Positions 8,939-16,717 of a stretch of DNA of 50,272 nucleotides are shown here, piece after piece. The stretch is from a virus. The first letter of the stretch is position 1, and each line of letters begins with the position of its first letter. The stretch lies in the IMG/VR virus record IMGVR_UViG_3300048834_000579, positions 1-50,272 of that record, one strand, 5' to 3'. The notes beneath the pieces are model-generated. The model saw only the letters and a program-made list of their open reading frames with translations, ran no database searches and had not been told where the DNA came from. The position numbers and the translations under genes are program-made.

Positions 8939-11923
8939 ATGGCGAAGCTCACTGGCGCGGAAGTCTGGACCACCTGGGCCTACGGGGGCGGCGTCCGCAA
9001 GGCCCTCGTGGTCGGGCTGGGAGATGGCGAGAGTGTCCGGAAGGTCGACGGGGAACGGCGACTGACGTGCACGGTCGCGCGTGGCAACCCGGAAGCCGCT
9101 GAGGGGACGGCCGAGAAGGACCTTGCCAATGTGTTCGCCGAAATCCTCCCCGGTCGTGTGTTGCGCCTGAACTATGACGACAGCACCTGGCAGGAGTGGT
9201 GGATCTCTGAGGTGAACGACGCCTCCGGCTCGGCGGAGGCGCAGCTCGTCTGCCTAGGACTCTCTGGCGCGCTGGATAAGTGCCGCCCGCTCGCGCTCAT
9301 CGACAGCGAAGGCCGCGCGACTTTCCGCTTCGATGCGGTGGGCCTCACGCCCGCGAGTCACTTCAGCGACTACATCCTCCCCGCGATCGCTGCCGGGGGG
9401 CTGAGCTTCGTCGAGGCCGGGACCTTCACGCCGACGGGCAAGCTCACCCTGCCGTACAATGGCACGAAGCCCTGGGCGGCGATCCGCCAGCTCGCCGCGG
9501 CGACGGGCTGCGAGATCGACATCACCCGCGACGATGGCACGAGCAAGTACAAGGTGCACCTCGTCACGCAGGTGGGGTCGGGTCTGACGGGCCCTCGCCT
9601 CGCCTATCGGGAGAATGCCGCGATCATCCGGACGCGCAGTGCCATTCGCCAGATGAATCGCGGGTATGGCGTGGCCGAAGACGGCGCCACGATCGGTGAC
9701 GGCATCTGGGTCATCTCTTCGAAGTCCGGCAATGACCTCGGCCTCGCCGATCCCGCCGGCGGCCCCGGTCCGGTTGGGTTCGCGAACCAGTTGAACGGGC
9801 TCTACCTCGAGGCCGCCAACCAGACCACGCGCGTGGCGATTTCGGCGTCGACGACGGCGCAGGTGGTCACGGTGTCGAGCGCGGCGGCCTTCACGATTGG
9901 CGACCGGGTGAGGCTGCGCGCGGACAGCGCCGGCACCCGGTTGCTCTCGCTCGACGACCCGGCCAGCGTGGCGGCCTACGGCATCCTCGCCGACACGGTC
10001 CTGCGCGAGGATATTTCGTCCGCGACCAATCTGATCCCGAACCCGGAACAGTCCGCTTGGGCGGGGGCGTCGAGTGACCCCGCCGATGGATGGGCGAAAG
10101 TGGGCACGCCCACGGTCACCCGGACTACCACGGCAGCACACCGCGAGACGGGGCCCTATTCCGCACGCGTCCAGACCACGACCGATGGGCACGGGTACAC
10201 GTCGCCCAGTTTCCCGATTCGTGCCACCAGCCTTGAGGGGCTCTTCTCCGGGTACGTCAACTTCAAACTCGTGAGCGGTCAGGTCCGGGTGGAGTTGGTC
10301 GTGACGGACGGGTCCTCGACATGGATCCTGCCGGATGGCATTACCCAGAAGGCCGTGACCAGCGAGACCGGATTCTTCCGGCCTCGCGGAGTGGCGGGGG
10401 TCCCCCTGCTGACCTACGCACCGACTTCGGCGCGCATCCGAGTCGTGCAGGAGGGATCGGGCGCGGCGGAGTTCTACGTGGACGCGGCGCAAGGCACGAT
10501 GACGGGCAACCAGCGCCCGCTCGTGGTGGGGTCCGGCCCGACCGCACTCCACCAGGCGGTGAACGCGGAGCTCGCGGTGCGCGGGGGGATCGGGGTGCGG
10601 TATGAAGCCACTGCGGCGGATTTCTTCCGGGCCGACGCCGTCACCTACCCCTATGCGCAGTTCATCCTGGGGGCGACGCACTCGATCGTTGACCCATCCC
10701 TCGGCGTGGTGGACGGCACCCGGGTCCTCGAACTCGGCGAGTCGCTCTTCAGCCAACTCCAGACCCGGGTCGTGTTGTCCTCGCGTCCCGAAGATTTGAG
10801 CTCGATCGCGGCGCGCACGGTCACCACCCGGCTGGCGCCGGCTACGTTGGATTTCGCGGGGGCTGGGGACGCGCGGGTGCTGAACGATGTGGACGTATCC
10901 GCCTCGTCGAATGGCATGTACTCACCATCCGCGGGGTTCACGACGGGGGACATTGGCAAGGCCCTCTGGGTGTTCGGTGCGGGAACCGATGGGGCCGTGC
11001 TCAAGACCCGCATCACGGCGCGGAGCTCCGTCACCAACATCACGATGAACAACACGGCCGCCATCTCGGCCTCGGGGCTCACCGCGATCTTCGGCACGGC
11101 GGATTCTGTCGCCACCCTGGCTGCGGCGATCGGTGGGCAGCGGGCGGGCGCCGCGTTCGTCGACGAGGCCGGGAAGCTCACCAACGCCGTGAAAGACGCA
11201 GCCAGCCGGCCGGTCGATGGGATGTTCGCGAAGGTCACCAGTAGCGACCCCGACACCTTCGACGGCGTGGCGGACGGGTCGACGTTCATCAAAGTCATTC
11301 CGTTCCTGACGATCCGCTGGGAGCAGACGGGTGTCAGCCCCACCAGCGTGACTGGGAACATCATCGCTGAGGATCCGTCCGGTGGCGCCGATCCGACCGT
11401 GTCGCACAACGGCGGCTTGGCGGTGACCGACAACGGTGGGGGCTCCTACACCATCGCCAAGGCCGCGTCAGGTGACGGCGAACTCGCGGTGCTCTTCGGG
11501 GCGACCAAGACCGGGCGGGTGGCGCAGTATTGCACGGTGTTGGTGCCTGAGCAGGCTGCAGGCGGCGGCACCGTGCCACCGTCGATCGACTTCCTCGTGG
11601 GCACAGGCAAGAGCAACGCCTCGAACTACCTGACCCTCGAGTGGGGCGTGTCGAATGAACCGGCGTCGGAGACCTACGATCTCCGCTGGCGGTGGAAGAC
11701 CACGCTCGCGGATGGGACAGTCACCTATGAGGACCAGGGGACATACACCAGTATCACTTCCCCGTACAACTGGAGTGCGAGTAGCCTCGACATTCTCGAC
11801 AAGGGGGGCACCGACTGGGAGTACCTCGAGGTGTCCTTTCAGCTTCGGATGCGAAACAGCAGCTCGACCCTCGTTGCATCCATCGATGCGTTGATCGCGG
11901 ATTACGGCAAATACGTCCCGTGA
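8939..11923 (+). CDS. Tail tip hub / tail-associated fibre protein (Tal-like)
   Basis: Encodes 994 residues. The first ~270 residues look like a baseplate-hub domain (short strands, then PWAAIRQLAAATGCEIDITR). Around residues 298-346 and 645-720 are small beta modules like those in the tail tube protein. Residues ~360-530 start TNLIPNPEQS and read like a carbohydrate-binding jelly roll (ADGWAKVGTPTVTR-type opening, ends AEFYVDAAQG). The C-terminus (~870-994) has an Ig/fibronectin-like segment (YLTLEWGVSN). Together these suggest a tip protein that binds surface glycans. No catalytic site was seen. Confidence 0.72.
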   Translation: MAKLTGAEVWTTWAYGGGVRKALVVGLGDGESVRKVDGERRLTCTVARGNPEAAEGTAEKDLANVFAEILPGRVLRLNYDDSTWQEWWISEVNDASGSAEAQLVCLGLSGALDKCRPLALIDSEGRATFRFDAVGLTPASHFSDYILPAIAAGGLSFVEAGTFTPTGKLTLPYNGTKPWAAIRQLAAATGCEIDITRDDGTSKYKVHLVTQVGSGLTGPRLAYRENAAIIRTRSAIRQMNRGYGVAEDGATIGDGIWVISSKSGNDLGLADPAGGPGPVGFANQLNGLYLEAANQTTRVAISASTTAQVVTVSSAAAFTIGDRVRLRADSAGTRLLSLDDPASVAAYGILADTVLREDISSATNLIPNPEQSAWAGASSDPADGWAKVGTPTVTRTTTAAHRETGPYSARVQTTTDGHGYTSPSFPIRATSLEGLFSGYVNFKLVSGQVRVELVVTDGSSTWILPDGITQKAVTSETGFFRPRGVAGVPLLTYAPTSARIRVVQEGSGAAEFYVDAAQGTMTGNQRPLVVGSGPTALHQAVNAELAVRGGIGVRYEATAADFFRADAVTYPYAQFILGATHSIVDPSLGVVDGTRVLELGESLFSQLQTRVVLSSRPEDLSSIAARTVTTRLAPATLDFAGAGDARVLNDVDVSASSNGMYSPSAGFTTGDIGKALWVFGAGTDGAVLKTRITARSSVTNITMNNTAAISASGLTAIFGTADSVATLAAAIGGQRAGAAFVDEAGKLTNAVKDAASRPVDGMFAKVTSSDPDTFDGVADGSTFIKVIPFLTIRWEQTGVSPTSVTGNIIAEDPSGGADPTVSHNGGLAVTDNGGGSYTIAKAASGDGELAVLFGATKTGRVAQYCTVLVPEQAAGGGTVPPSIDFLVGTGKSNASNYLTLEWGVSNEPASETYDLRWRWKTTLADGTVTYEDQGTYTSITSPYNWSASSLDILDKGGTDWEYLEVSFQLRMRNSSSTLVASIDALIADYGKYVP

Positions 11924-11929
11924 GGCCCC

Positions 11930-12379
11930 ATGGCACGCTCCACTGACTACCTGTGCGACCTAACTGGCGAGGCCATCCGGCTCGCCAGCATTCCGATTGT
12001 GGTGCGGATCCAAGTCGGCGTGCCCCCTGGCGCGTTGGTCGATCCCCCACGCGAGCGGATCGCGGAACTCAGCCCCTTCCTCGCGCGCATGCTCTTCCAC
12101 CCGAACGGCAGCGCACGGGCCGGGGTCCTGGAGCTGAGTGCCGCGTCCTTCGCGCGGCACGTCGTCGTGGACACGGCGGGGCTCGAGTCTGCCTTTGAGG
12201 GGGCTCCGGCACCGAACGAACAGGAGGCGCAGCTGCGCGCGACCGTGCACGCCTTGGAGGCGGAGCGGAGGCGGGCCGCATCGGAGCTCGCTCGCATGGA
12301 GGCCCTGCTCGAGCGCGAGCGCGCGACTGTGGCATCCCTCTCGGCGCCCCCGGTGGACGGGAGCGGGACAGTCCCATAG
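11930..12379 (+). CDS. Small protein with C-terminal coiled coil, end of tail operon
   Basis: Encodes 149 residues; function not recognised. The first ~85 residues are mixed alpha/beta, with a CDLTGEAIRL opening. The last ~55 are a charged helix (EAQLRATVHALEAERRRAAS) likely to coil. It is the last gene before a terminator and the second half of its stop region overlaps late promoter module A. A tail-tip accessory or fibre chaperone role is possible from position alone. Confidence 0.6.
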   Translation: MARSTDYLCDLTGEAIRLASIPIVVRIQVGVPPGALVDPPRERIAELSPFLARMLFHPNGSARAGVLELSAASFARHVVVDTAGLESAFEGAPAPNEQEAQLRATVHALEAERRRAASELARMEALLERERATVASLSAPPVDGSGTVP

Positions 12380-12427
12380 ATTGCCTGTAGACATCGCGGG
12401 GAAGACCCCCCGCCCACAGGTCCCTTG
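12354..12427 (+). promoter_or_regulatory. Late promoter and leader, module A (lysis operon)
   Basis: A -35-like TGGACG (12354-12359) and a -10-like TAGATT (12377-12382) are separated by 17 bases. Eight bases later the conserved leader starts with ACATCG (12391). Next come a hairpin GCGGGG / CCCCGC (12396-12413), a linker CCACAGGTCC, and the terminator at 12428. The same layout occurs at 42064 and 47892. The promoter overlaps the end of the preceding gene. Promoter activity is inferred from the match among three copies. Confidence 0.65.
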
Positions 12428-12463
12428 AGGCCGATTCCCCACTCCCGGGGAGTCGGCCTTTTC
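12428..12463 (+). terminator. Intrinsic terminator, module A
   Basis: A 13-pair stem, AGGCCGATTCCCC against GGGGAGTCGGCCT with a single G-T pair, has a 6-base loop and ends in a T run. It ends the tail operon. It also lies between the module A promoter and the lysis genes, so it could act as an attenuator needing antitermination. Confidence 0.85.
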
Positions 12464-12480
12464 GCGTTCCGGAGCCACCG

Positions 12481-12498
12481 ATGAACCAGGTCGCCTGA
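12481..12498 (+). other. Five-codon mini-ORF (MNQVA) coupled to the next gene
   Basis: ATG AAC CAG GTC GCC TGA follows a GGAG ribosome site at about 12470. Its stop overlaps the next start as TGATG. The good ribosome site serves the mini-ORF, so translation of the downstream membrane protein may depend on re-initiation. This could be a timing device for lysis, or chance. Confidence 0.4.
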
Positions 12499-12818
12499 TG
12501 CCCCAAGCTGCCACCCTGCCCGTGATCGTGGCCGTGCTCGGCCTCGTCTGGGCGATCCTGTCATGGATCATGAACCGGCTCAATGCGATGCGGGCCGAAG
12601 ATCGGTCCGACATCAAGGAGTTCGTCGGGGTGCAGGTGGAAACCCTGACGAAATCGATCGACGGCATCCGCGTGGAAGTGTCCGGGATTCGGGCCGATAT
12701 GCACGTCGTCAACGACCGCACGGTGAACCACGAAGCCCGCCTCGGCGCACTCGAACGGTACGACGTGGTGGCGAAGCCGACGCCCGCGAAGAAGTCGGCG
12801 AAGCGGCGGACGACGTGA
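12498..12818 (+). CDS. Membrane-anchored coiled-coil protein (XhlA-like lysis candidate)
   Basis: Encodes 106 residues. One N-terminal transmembrane segment (LPVIVAVLGLVWAILSWIM) is followed by a long charged helix (residues ~30-90) and a basic tail (AKKSAKRRTT). The arrangement is like XhlA-type or holin-accessory proteins, though here the membrane segment is N-terminal. It is the first gene of the operon that contains the endolysin. A lysis role is inferred from topology and neighbours. Its start overlaps the stop of a five-codon mini-ORF. Confidence 0.55.
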   Translation: MPQAATLPVIVAVLGLVWAILSWIMNRLNAMRAEDRSDIKEFVGVQVETLTKSIDGIRVEVSGIRADMHVVNDRTVNHEARLGALERYDVVAKPTPAKKSAKRRTT

Positions 12819-13333
12819 CCACCGACGCGCGGGACGCCGTGCTCAACCTCTGTCGCGCCCTCGTGGGCCTGACCGAGACGAACGGATCGAACCGCTCGGA
12901 GATGATCGACAAGATGGTGCGACTGACGGGCCTCGACCCCGCACGGCGAGTCCCCTGGTGTGCGGCGGCGGTGGCGTGGATCGGCTACGCGATCCTCCGG
13001 AAACTCTGGCCGCTCCGCAAAGTCGCGGGATGCGTCTCGCTCCGGGACGACTTGGCGGCGAAGGGGTTGCTCCGGACAGAGCCGGCACGGGGTGCGGTGT
13101 TCCTGATCTACGGGAAAGCCGGGGATGGGGTCTGGCGGTTCAAGCATACCGGCTTCTGCGGGGACCAGCTCCCCGATGGGCGGTGGCAGACGTTCGAGGG
13201 CAACACGAACACCGATGGCAGCGCGGAAGGGACGGGCTACTTCGAGCGGGTACGGTCGTTCGGCAAGCTGGATCGGTTCGGATACTGGTGGGAAGAGGTG
13301 ACACCCGCCGTCGCGCCGCGACTCGCGGCATAA
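12815..13333 (+). CDS. CHAP-domain endolysin
   Basis: Encodes 172 residues from GTG at 12815 (GTGA overlap). It matches the CHAP family of cysteine peptidoglycan amidase/endopeptidases. The likely catalytic Cys49 is in V-P-W-C-A-A-A, His111 in F-K-H-T-G-F, and the third polar residue is Glu128 or Asn130 in F-E-G-N-T-N. No signal peptide or separate wall-binding domain is visible, so release to the wall should depend on the neighbouring membrane proteins. It cleaves peptidoglycan cross-links or stem peptides at the end of infection. Confidence 0.85.
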   Translation: MTTDARDAVLNLCRALVGLTETNGSNRSEMIDKMVRLTGLDPARRVPWCAAAVAWIGYAILRKLWPLRKVAGCVSLRDDLAAKGLLRTEPARGAVFLIYGKAGDGVWRFKHTGFCGDQLPDGRWQTFEGNTNTDGSAEGTGYFERVRSFGKLDRFGYWWEEVTPAVAPRLAA

Positions 13334-13346
13334 CGAGGAGAACGGA

Positions 13347-14081
13347 ATGACTGTGCTGGCGGAATTACTCCCGGTGTTGCTCCCGATCATCGTGGCCGGT
13401 CTCACGACCGTGCTGTTCGAGAAGTTTCAGGACGCCCTGACCGCGCTCGAGAAGGCCCCGGCCATCGTCAAGCAGGTCGCGGTGGCGTTGCTCGCCTTCG
13501 GCCTCACCAAGGCCGCGGCCTTCCTCGGCGTGGCGATCACGACCGGCGATCCCGGCGCCCTGACGCCGCAGGACTTCAACGCGCTACTCTCGGCGGGTCT
13601 GGCGTACCTGTTCCACCAGGGGGTCAAAGCAAAGGCGCTCGCCGCTCGTGTCGGGGCGCTGTTCCTCGTGGTCGGCCTCACCGCTTGCACCCCGAAGCCG
13701 GTCCTCGCCTCCCCTGCCCCGTATGCGGTGGCGCTTGAAGTCGTGGCGGACACGCTCGTCAACGTCACGATCCCTTGCACCGCCGAGGCGCCGGCGGTGA
13801 AGTGTCGTCTCGTCCCACGGGCGACCATCGCGGGTCGCGCCATCACCTTCGCGCCGGTGCCCGATCTCGCCATCGGCGAGACGGTCACGGTCTCCGCACG
13901 ATTCACCGCCGTGGGCGGCGACACGTTGCGCGTGAACACCGGCTCCGCTGGGGTTGCGCCTGATGGGGTGGTCGGCCCGTTCCGCGACGCCGCCGAGGAA
14001 AAGATTGTGGTGATCCCGTTCGGGATTCCCGGACTTGTCCGGTCCTTCCAGATCACCGTCACCGTGGTCAACGGCCCGTGA
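13347..14081 (+). CDS. Holin-like membrane protein fused to a lipoprotein-like domain
   Basis: Encodes 244 residues after a GAGGAG ribosome site. Residues ~5-90 hold two or three hydrophobic segments (LLPVLLPIIVAGLTTVLF, VAVALLAFGLTKAAAFLG, SAGLAYLF) typical of a holin. Residues ~95-115 then read like a lipoprotein signal: basic residues, ALFLVVGLTAC with Cys114. A secreted beta-rich domain follows. Either one protein is an unusual holin plus lipoprotein fusion, or an internal start near residue 93 makes a separate outer-membrane lipoprotein such as an o-spanin. It sits next to the endolysin, which supports a lysis role. Confidence 0.6.
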   Translation: MTVLAELLPVLLPIIVAGLTTVLFEKFQDALTALEKAPAIVKQVAVALLAFGLTKAAAFLGVAITTGDPGALTPQDFNALLSAGLAYLFHQGVKAKALAARVGALFLVVGLTACTPKPVLASPAPYAVALEVVADTLVNVTIPCTAEAPAVKCRLVPRATIAGRAITFAPVPDLAIGETVTVSARFTAVGGDTLRVNTGSAGVAPDGVVGPFRDAAEEKIVVIPFGIPGLVRSFQITVTVVNGP

Positions 14082-14407
14082 CCACCGCCGATCGCGTGCT
14101 CATCTGGCTCGGCAAGCACGGCGGGGTCATCCCCGCCGATGCAGCCGAAGAGTTGCGGCGTGTCGCGTTGGATGACGACGGTCTCGGCGTGGCGGTGCGT
14201 GGCCCTGTTGTGACGCCGACGCCAGTCTATCCGTACCCCACCCCCATTCCGGGGCCGAACGCCGGATGGGTCGTGACATCCGGCTTCATCACGACGGCGC
14301 CGAACGCGATCACCACCGCCGCATTCAATGGCGACCCGAAGGCGACGGTCGCAATGTGGTGTCCGCCGAACGGCACGACATCCTCGTTCACCGGGCCTTC
14401 GCAGTGA
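14078..14407 (+). CDS. Hypothetical protein with Pro-rich middle
   Basis: Encodes 109 residues, GTG start, overlapping both neighbours. Not recognised. The N-terminus (TADRVLIWLGKHGGVIPADA) is helical. The centre is Pro/Thr/Tyr-rich (VTPTPVYPYPTPIPGP), like an extended spacer. The C-terminus is beta-like. Its fixed place between the lysis genes and the subtilisin suggests co-expression but not function. Confidence 0.55.
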   Translation: MTTADRVLIWLGKHGGVIPADAAEELRRVALDDDGLGVAVRGPVVTPTPVYPYPTPIPGPNAGWVVTSGFITTAPNAITTAAFNGDPKATVAMWCPPNGTTSSFTGPSQ

Positions 14408-15759
14408 AGTGCTTCGCGGGGGTGGCCGTCGCGTTGCTCTGTGCCGGGGGAGCCTCCCCCCTCTCGGCGCAGGGTGGCGTGCCGGTCATTCCCGCGCGCG
14501 CGTTCGCCTTCGACACCGTGGTCACCCGGGTGGATTCGCTAGAAGTGCGGGCCAGACGCGACAGCGTGGTCACCGTGCAGCGCAACGGCCCGCAGGTCGT
14601 GATCCTGACGGGTCCCCGTAAGCACTTGGCCGACTCCCTCCCCGTGTGGTGCCAGTCGCCGTGCGTGTGGGAGTGGGATGAGGTCGTGAGCGTCGGCGCG
14701 GCGGTGGATGCGCCATTCGCGAATACGTGGGGCGTCAACGCCATCGGTGCGCCGGCCGCGTGGAATCTCGGCGCGACGGGTCGCGGGGTGATCGTCACCT
14801 CCCTCGACAGCGGCATCGATCCGAACCATCCTGGCTACGTCGTGAGCGGCGGCTACAACGCCGTGGCCCGAGCCGACACCGGATGGGCGGACGACATCAG
14901 CGGATGTCGCGGGCACGGGACGCACGTCGCGGGCACCGCAGCCGGGAAGTTCGGCTACGGCGTCGCTCCCGGTGCGACGCTGTTCGGCGTGAAGGTGTTT
15001 GAGCCGATCCCCTGCGGCGCCTACACGTCCAGCCAGATCGCGGGGCTGAATTGGGCGGTCGCCCACGGCTCGCGGTGCATCAACATCAGCATCAGCGGAA
15101 GCCAGAGTTATTCCGTCAACGCGGCGGTGATGGCCGCCCGCGCACTCGGCGTGCTGGTGTTCCGGGCCAACGGCAACAGCGGCACGACCCCACCGCAGGG
15201 AACGCTCGGCGAAATCCAGACCGCCAGCCTCGGCGGCGGACTGAATCGGTCGGGCTTCTCGAACTACGGCAACAACCCGCCCACCGATCTCGCGGCGCCC
15301 GGCGAAGGCGTGGAATCCACGATGCCGGGTGGCGGCTACGGCGGCAAGAGCGGCACCAGCATGGCGGCACCGCACGGCGCTGGCGCATGTGCCCTGGTGT
15401 TGTCCGTGCGCCCCGACCTCTCGGCGGATGCGCTCGAGTCGCTGCTCAAGGCGACCGCGCAACCCCTCGACACCCTCATCCCCAACGACTTCACCGGCTT
15501 TGGAATGGTGCGGCCCGATCTTGCCATTGCGGCACTGGCCCAACAGGGACCATCGGTCGCGGCCGCACCCCGCCTCTACACCACGACGCAGACCGAATGT
15601 GAAGCCGTCAACGGCACGATGCCGTTCACGGCCACGACGGACGCCGCGTGGTTGACGGTATGGACCACGGCAGATCGCCGGGTCTGCTGGACTGCTGACC
15701 TCACCCGTGCGCCGCAGGGCACGACCACCGATCGCATCTATCTCCGGAGTATGCCATGA
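14404..15759 (+). CDS. Secreted subtilisin-family serine protease (S8)
   Basis: Encodes 451 residues from GTG at 14404 (GTGA overlap), chosen because it gives a clean signal peptide (VAVALLCAGG, cleavage near S-P-L-S-A-Q). The catalytic set is complete: Asp135 in T-S-L-D-S-G-I-D, His171 in G-H-G-T-H-V-A-G, oxyanion Asn256 in R-A-N-G-N-S-G, Ser319 in G-T-S-M-A-A-P. Residues ~24-110 may be a propeptide and ~385-451 a small beta domain resembling BACON modules. A Sec-exported protease in a phage late operon is unusual. It could process host envelope proteins or tail fibres. The signal style suggests acquisition from the host lineage. Confidence 0.88.
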   Translation: MKCFAGVAVALLCAGGASPLSAQGGVPVIPARAFAFDTVVTRVDSLEVRARRDSVVTVQRNGPQVVILTGPRKHLADSLPVWCQSPCVWEWDEVVSVGAAVDAPFANTWGVNAIGAPAAWNLGATGRGVIVTSLDSGIDPNHPGYVVSGGYNAVARADTGWADDISGCRGHGTHVAGTAAGKFGYGVAPGATLFGVKVFEPIPCGAYTSSQIAGLNWAVAHGSRCINISISGSQSYSVNAAVMAARALGVLVFRANGNSGTTPPQGTLGEIQTASLGGGLNRSGFSNYGNNPPTDLAAPGEGVESTMPGGGYGGKSGTSMAAPHGAGACALVLSVRPDLSADALESLLKATAQPLDTLIPNDFTGFGMVRPDLAIAALAQQGPSVAAAPRLYTTTQTECEAVNGTMPFTATTDAAWLTVWTTADRRVCWTADLTRAPQGTTTDRIYLRSMP

Positions 15760-16028
15760 CGTTCGACACGTCGGACGAGGCGCAGGACGAGCGGATCGCC
15801 GCGATGGCCGAGCGCATGGCCGCCGCTGACGCGGCCACCGTCTCGGACCTCTCGCCGCTCTGTGGTCGCGCCATCGTCGTGGATGGCGTCGCCGGGATTG
15901 TCACCTATGTGCACGACTCCGAGGATCGCGCCTCCGCCGATCTGCTCGATACCCGCCGCGTCTGGTTCCGCACGTCGCTCGTGCGAGACGATGGCGCGAT
16001 GCTCACCGCCACCACCGAGGGATTCTAG
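15756..16028 (+). CDS. Hypothetical protein
   Basis: Encodes 90 residues, with an ATGA overlap at its start. Not recognised. It has an acidic helical N-terminus and a beta-rich second half (GRAIVVDGVAGIVTYVHDSE). It sits between the subtilisin and a virion-type protein, so a structural or accessory late role is plausible. Confidence 0.6.
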   Translation: MTFDTSDEAQDERIAAMAERMAAADAATVSDLSPLCGRAIVVDGVAGIVTYVHDSEDRASADLLDTRRVWFRTSLVRDDGAMLTATTEGF

Positions 16029-16030
16029 AC

Positions 16031-16429
16031 ATGGCCTACCGCCTCAAGATTTCCACCGCCAACGCGATGCTCGAAGCGATCGCCACGGCCATCCCGTCCT
16101 CGACTTCGATCCTTGAGATTTACTCGGGCACGATCCCGACCGACGCGGACACCGCCACCAGCGGCCAGACGTTGCTCGCGTCGATCACCCTCCCGGCTTC
16201 CGCATGGGCGGCGGCATCGTCGCGCTCGCTCGCGAAGTCGGGGACGTGGCAGGACGCAAGCGCCAATGCCGGATCGGCCACCGCGCCGACGTGGTTTCGC
16301 CTCAAGAACGCCGCCGACACCCATCGCATCGACGGGACCTGCGGCGTCGGCTCAGGTGACCTGAGCTTCGACGGCGCGATCACCGCCGGTCAGGTCGTGA
16401 CGGTCAGCACGTTCACGGTCACGGTGTAG
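16031..16429 (+). CDS. Phage structural protein of a common siphoviral family
   Basis: Encodes 132 residues. The layout ANAMLEAIATAI, then ILEIYSGTIPTDADTATSGQ, LLASITL, a T-W-F-R-L block and IDGTCG, ending TVSTFTVTV, matches a short family often annotated near tail genes of siphoviruses. The family has no firmly known function. Beta-rich composition and late-operon position suggest a virion or fibre-associated component. Confidence 0.65.
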   Translation: MAYRLKISTANAMLEAIATAIPSSTSILEIYSGTIPTDADTATSGQTLLASITLPASAWAAASSRSLAKSGTWQDASANAGSATAPTWFRLKNAADTHRIDGTCGVGSGDLSFDGAITAGQVVTVSTFTVTV

Positions 16430-16432
16430 ATC

Positions 16433-16717
16433 ATGGACATCACCGCGAAGTTCCGAGTGGTCGAGGTCCGGGCGATCTGCGGCGAGGTGTACCCCAGCGT
16501 CAACGGCGAGCCGGACTATGACGCCGAGCCGGAGTTGACCTACACCTACAAGGTCGCGCTCAACCCGCTCAAGACGAACGCCGATCTGGCGAACAAGCTG
16601 CTCTGGGGGGCGGTGCCGAATGGGCGCGTCGAATTGGACTCGGTCAATCCCGAGACGTTCGCGCTGTTCCCCATCGGCGGGATCGTCACGCAGACGCTGA
16701 CTATCGCGGGCAAGTAG
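16433..16717 (+). CDS. Hypothetical late protein
   Basis: Encodes 94 residues; not recognised. Mixed strands and helices (TYTYKVALNPLKTNADLANK) with a hydrophobic C-terminus (FPIGGIVTQTLTIAG). It lies between two probable structural genes, 3 bases after the upstream stop and directly abutting the next start. Confidence 0.6.
   Translation: MDITAKFRVVEVRAICGEVYPSVNGEPDYDAEPELTYTYKVALNPLKTNADLANKLLWGAVPNGRVELDSVNPETFALFPIGGIVTQTLTIAGK

Noticed and set aside
12391-12463. CRISPR-like or simple intergenic repeat
   Set aside because: Only three distant copies, each tied to a promoter and terminator; no spacer array.
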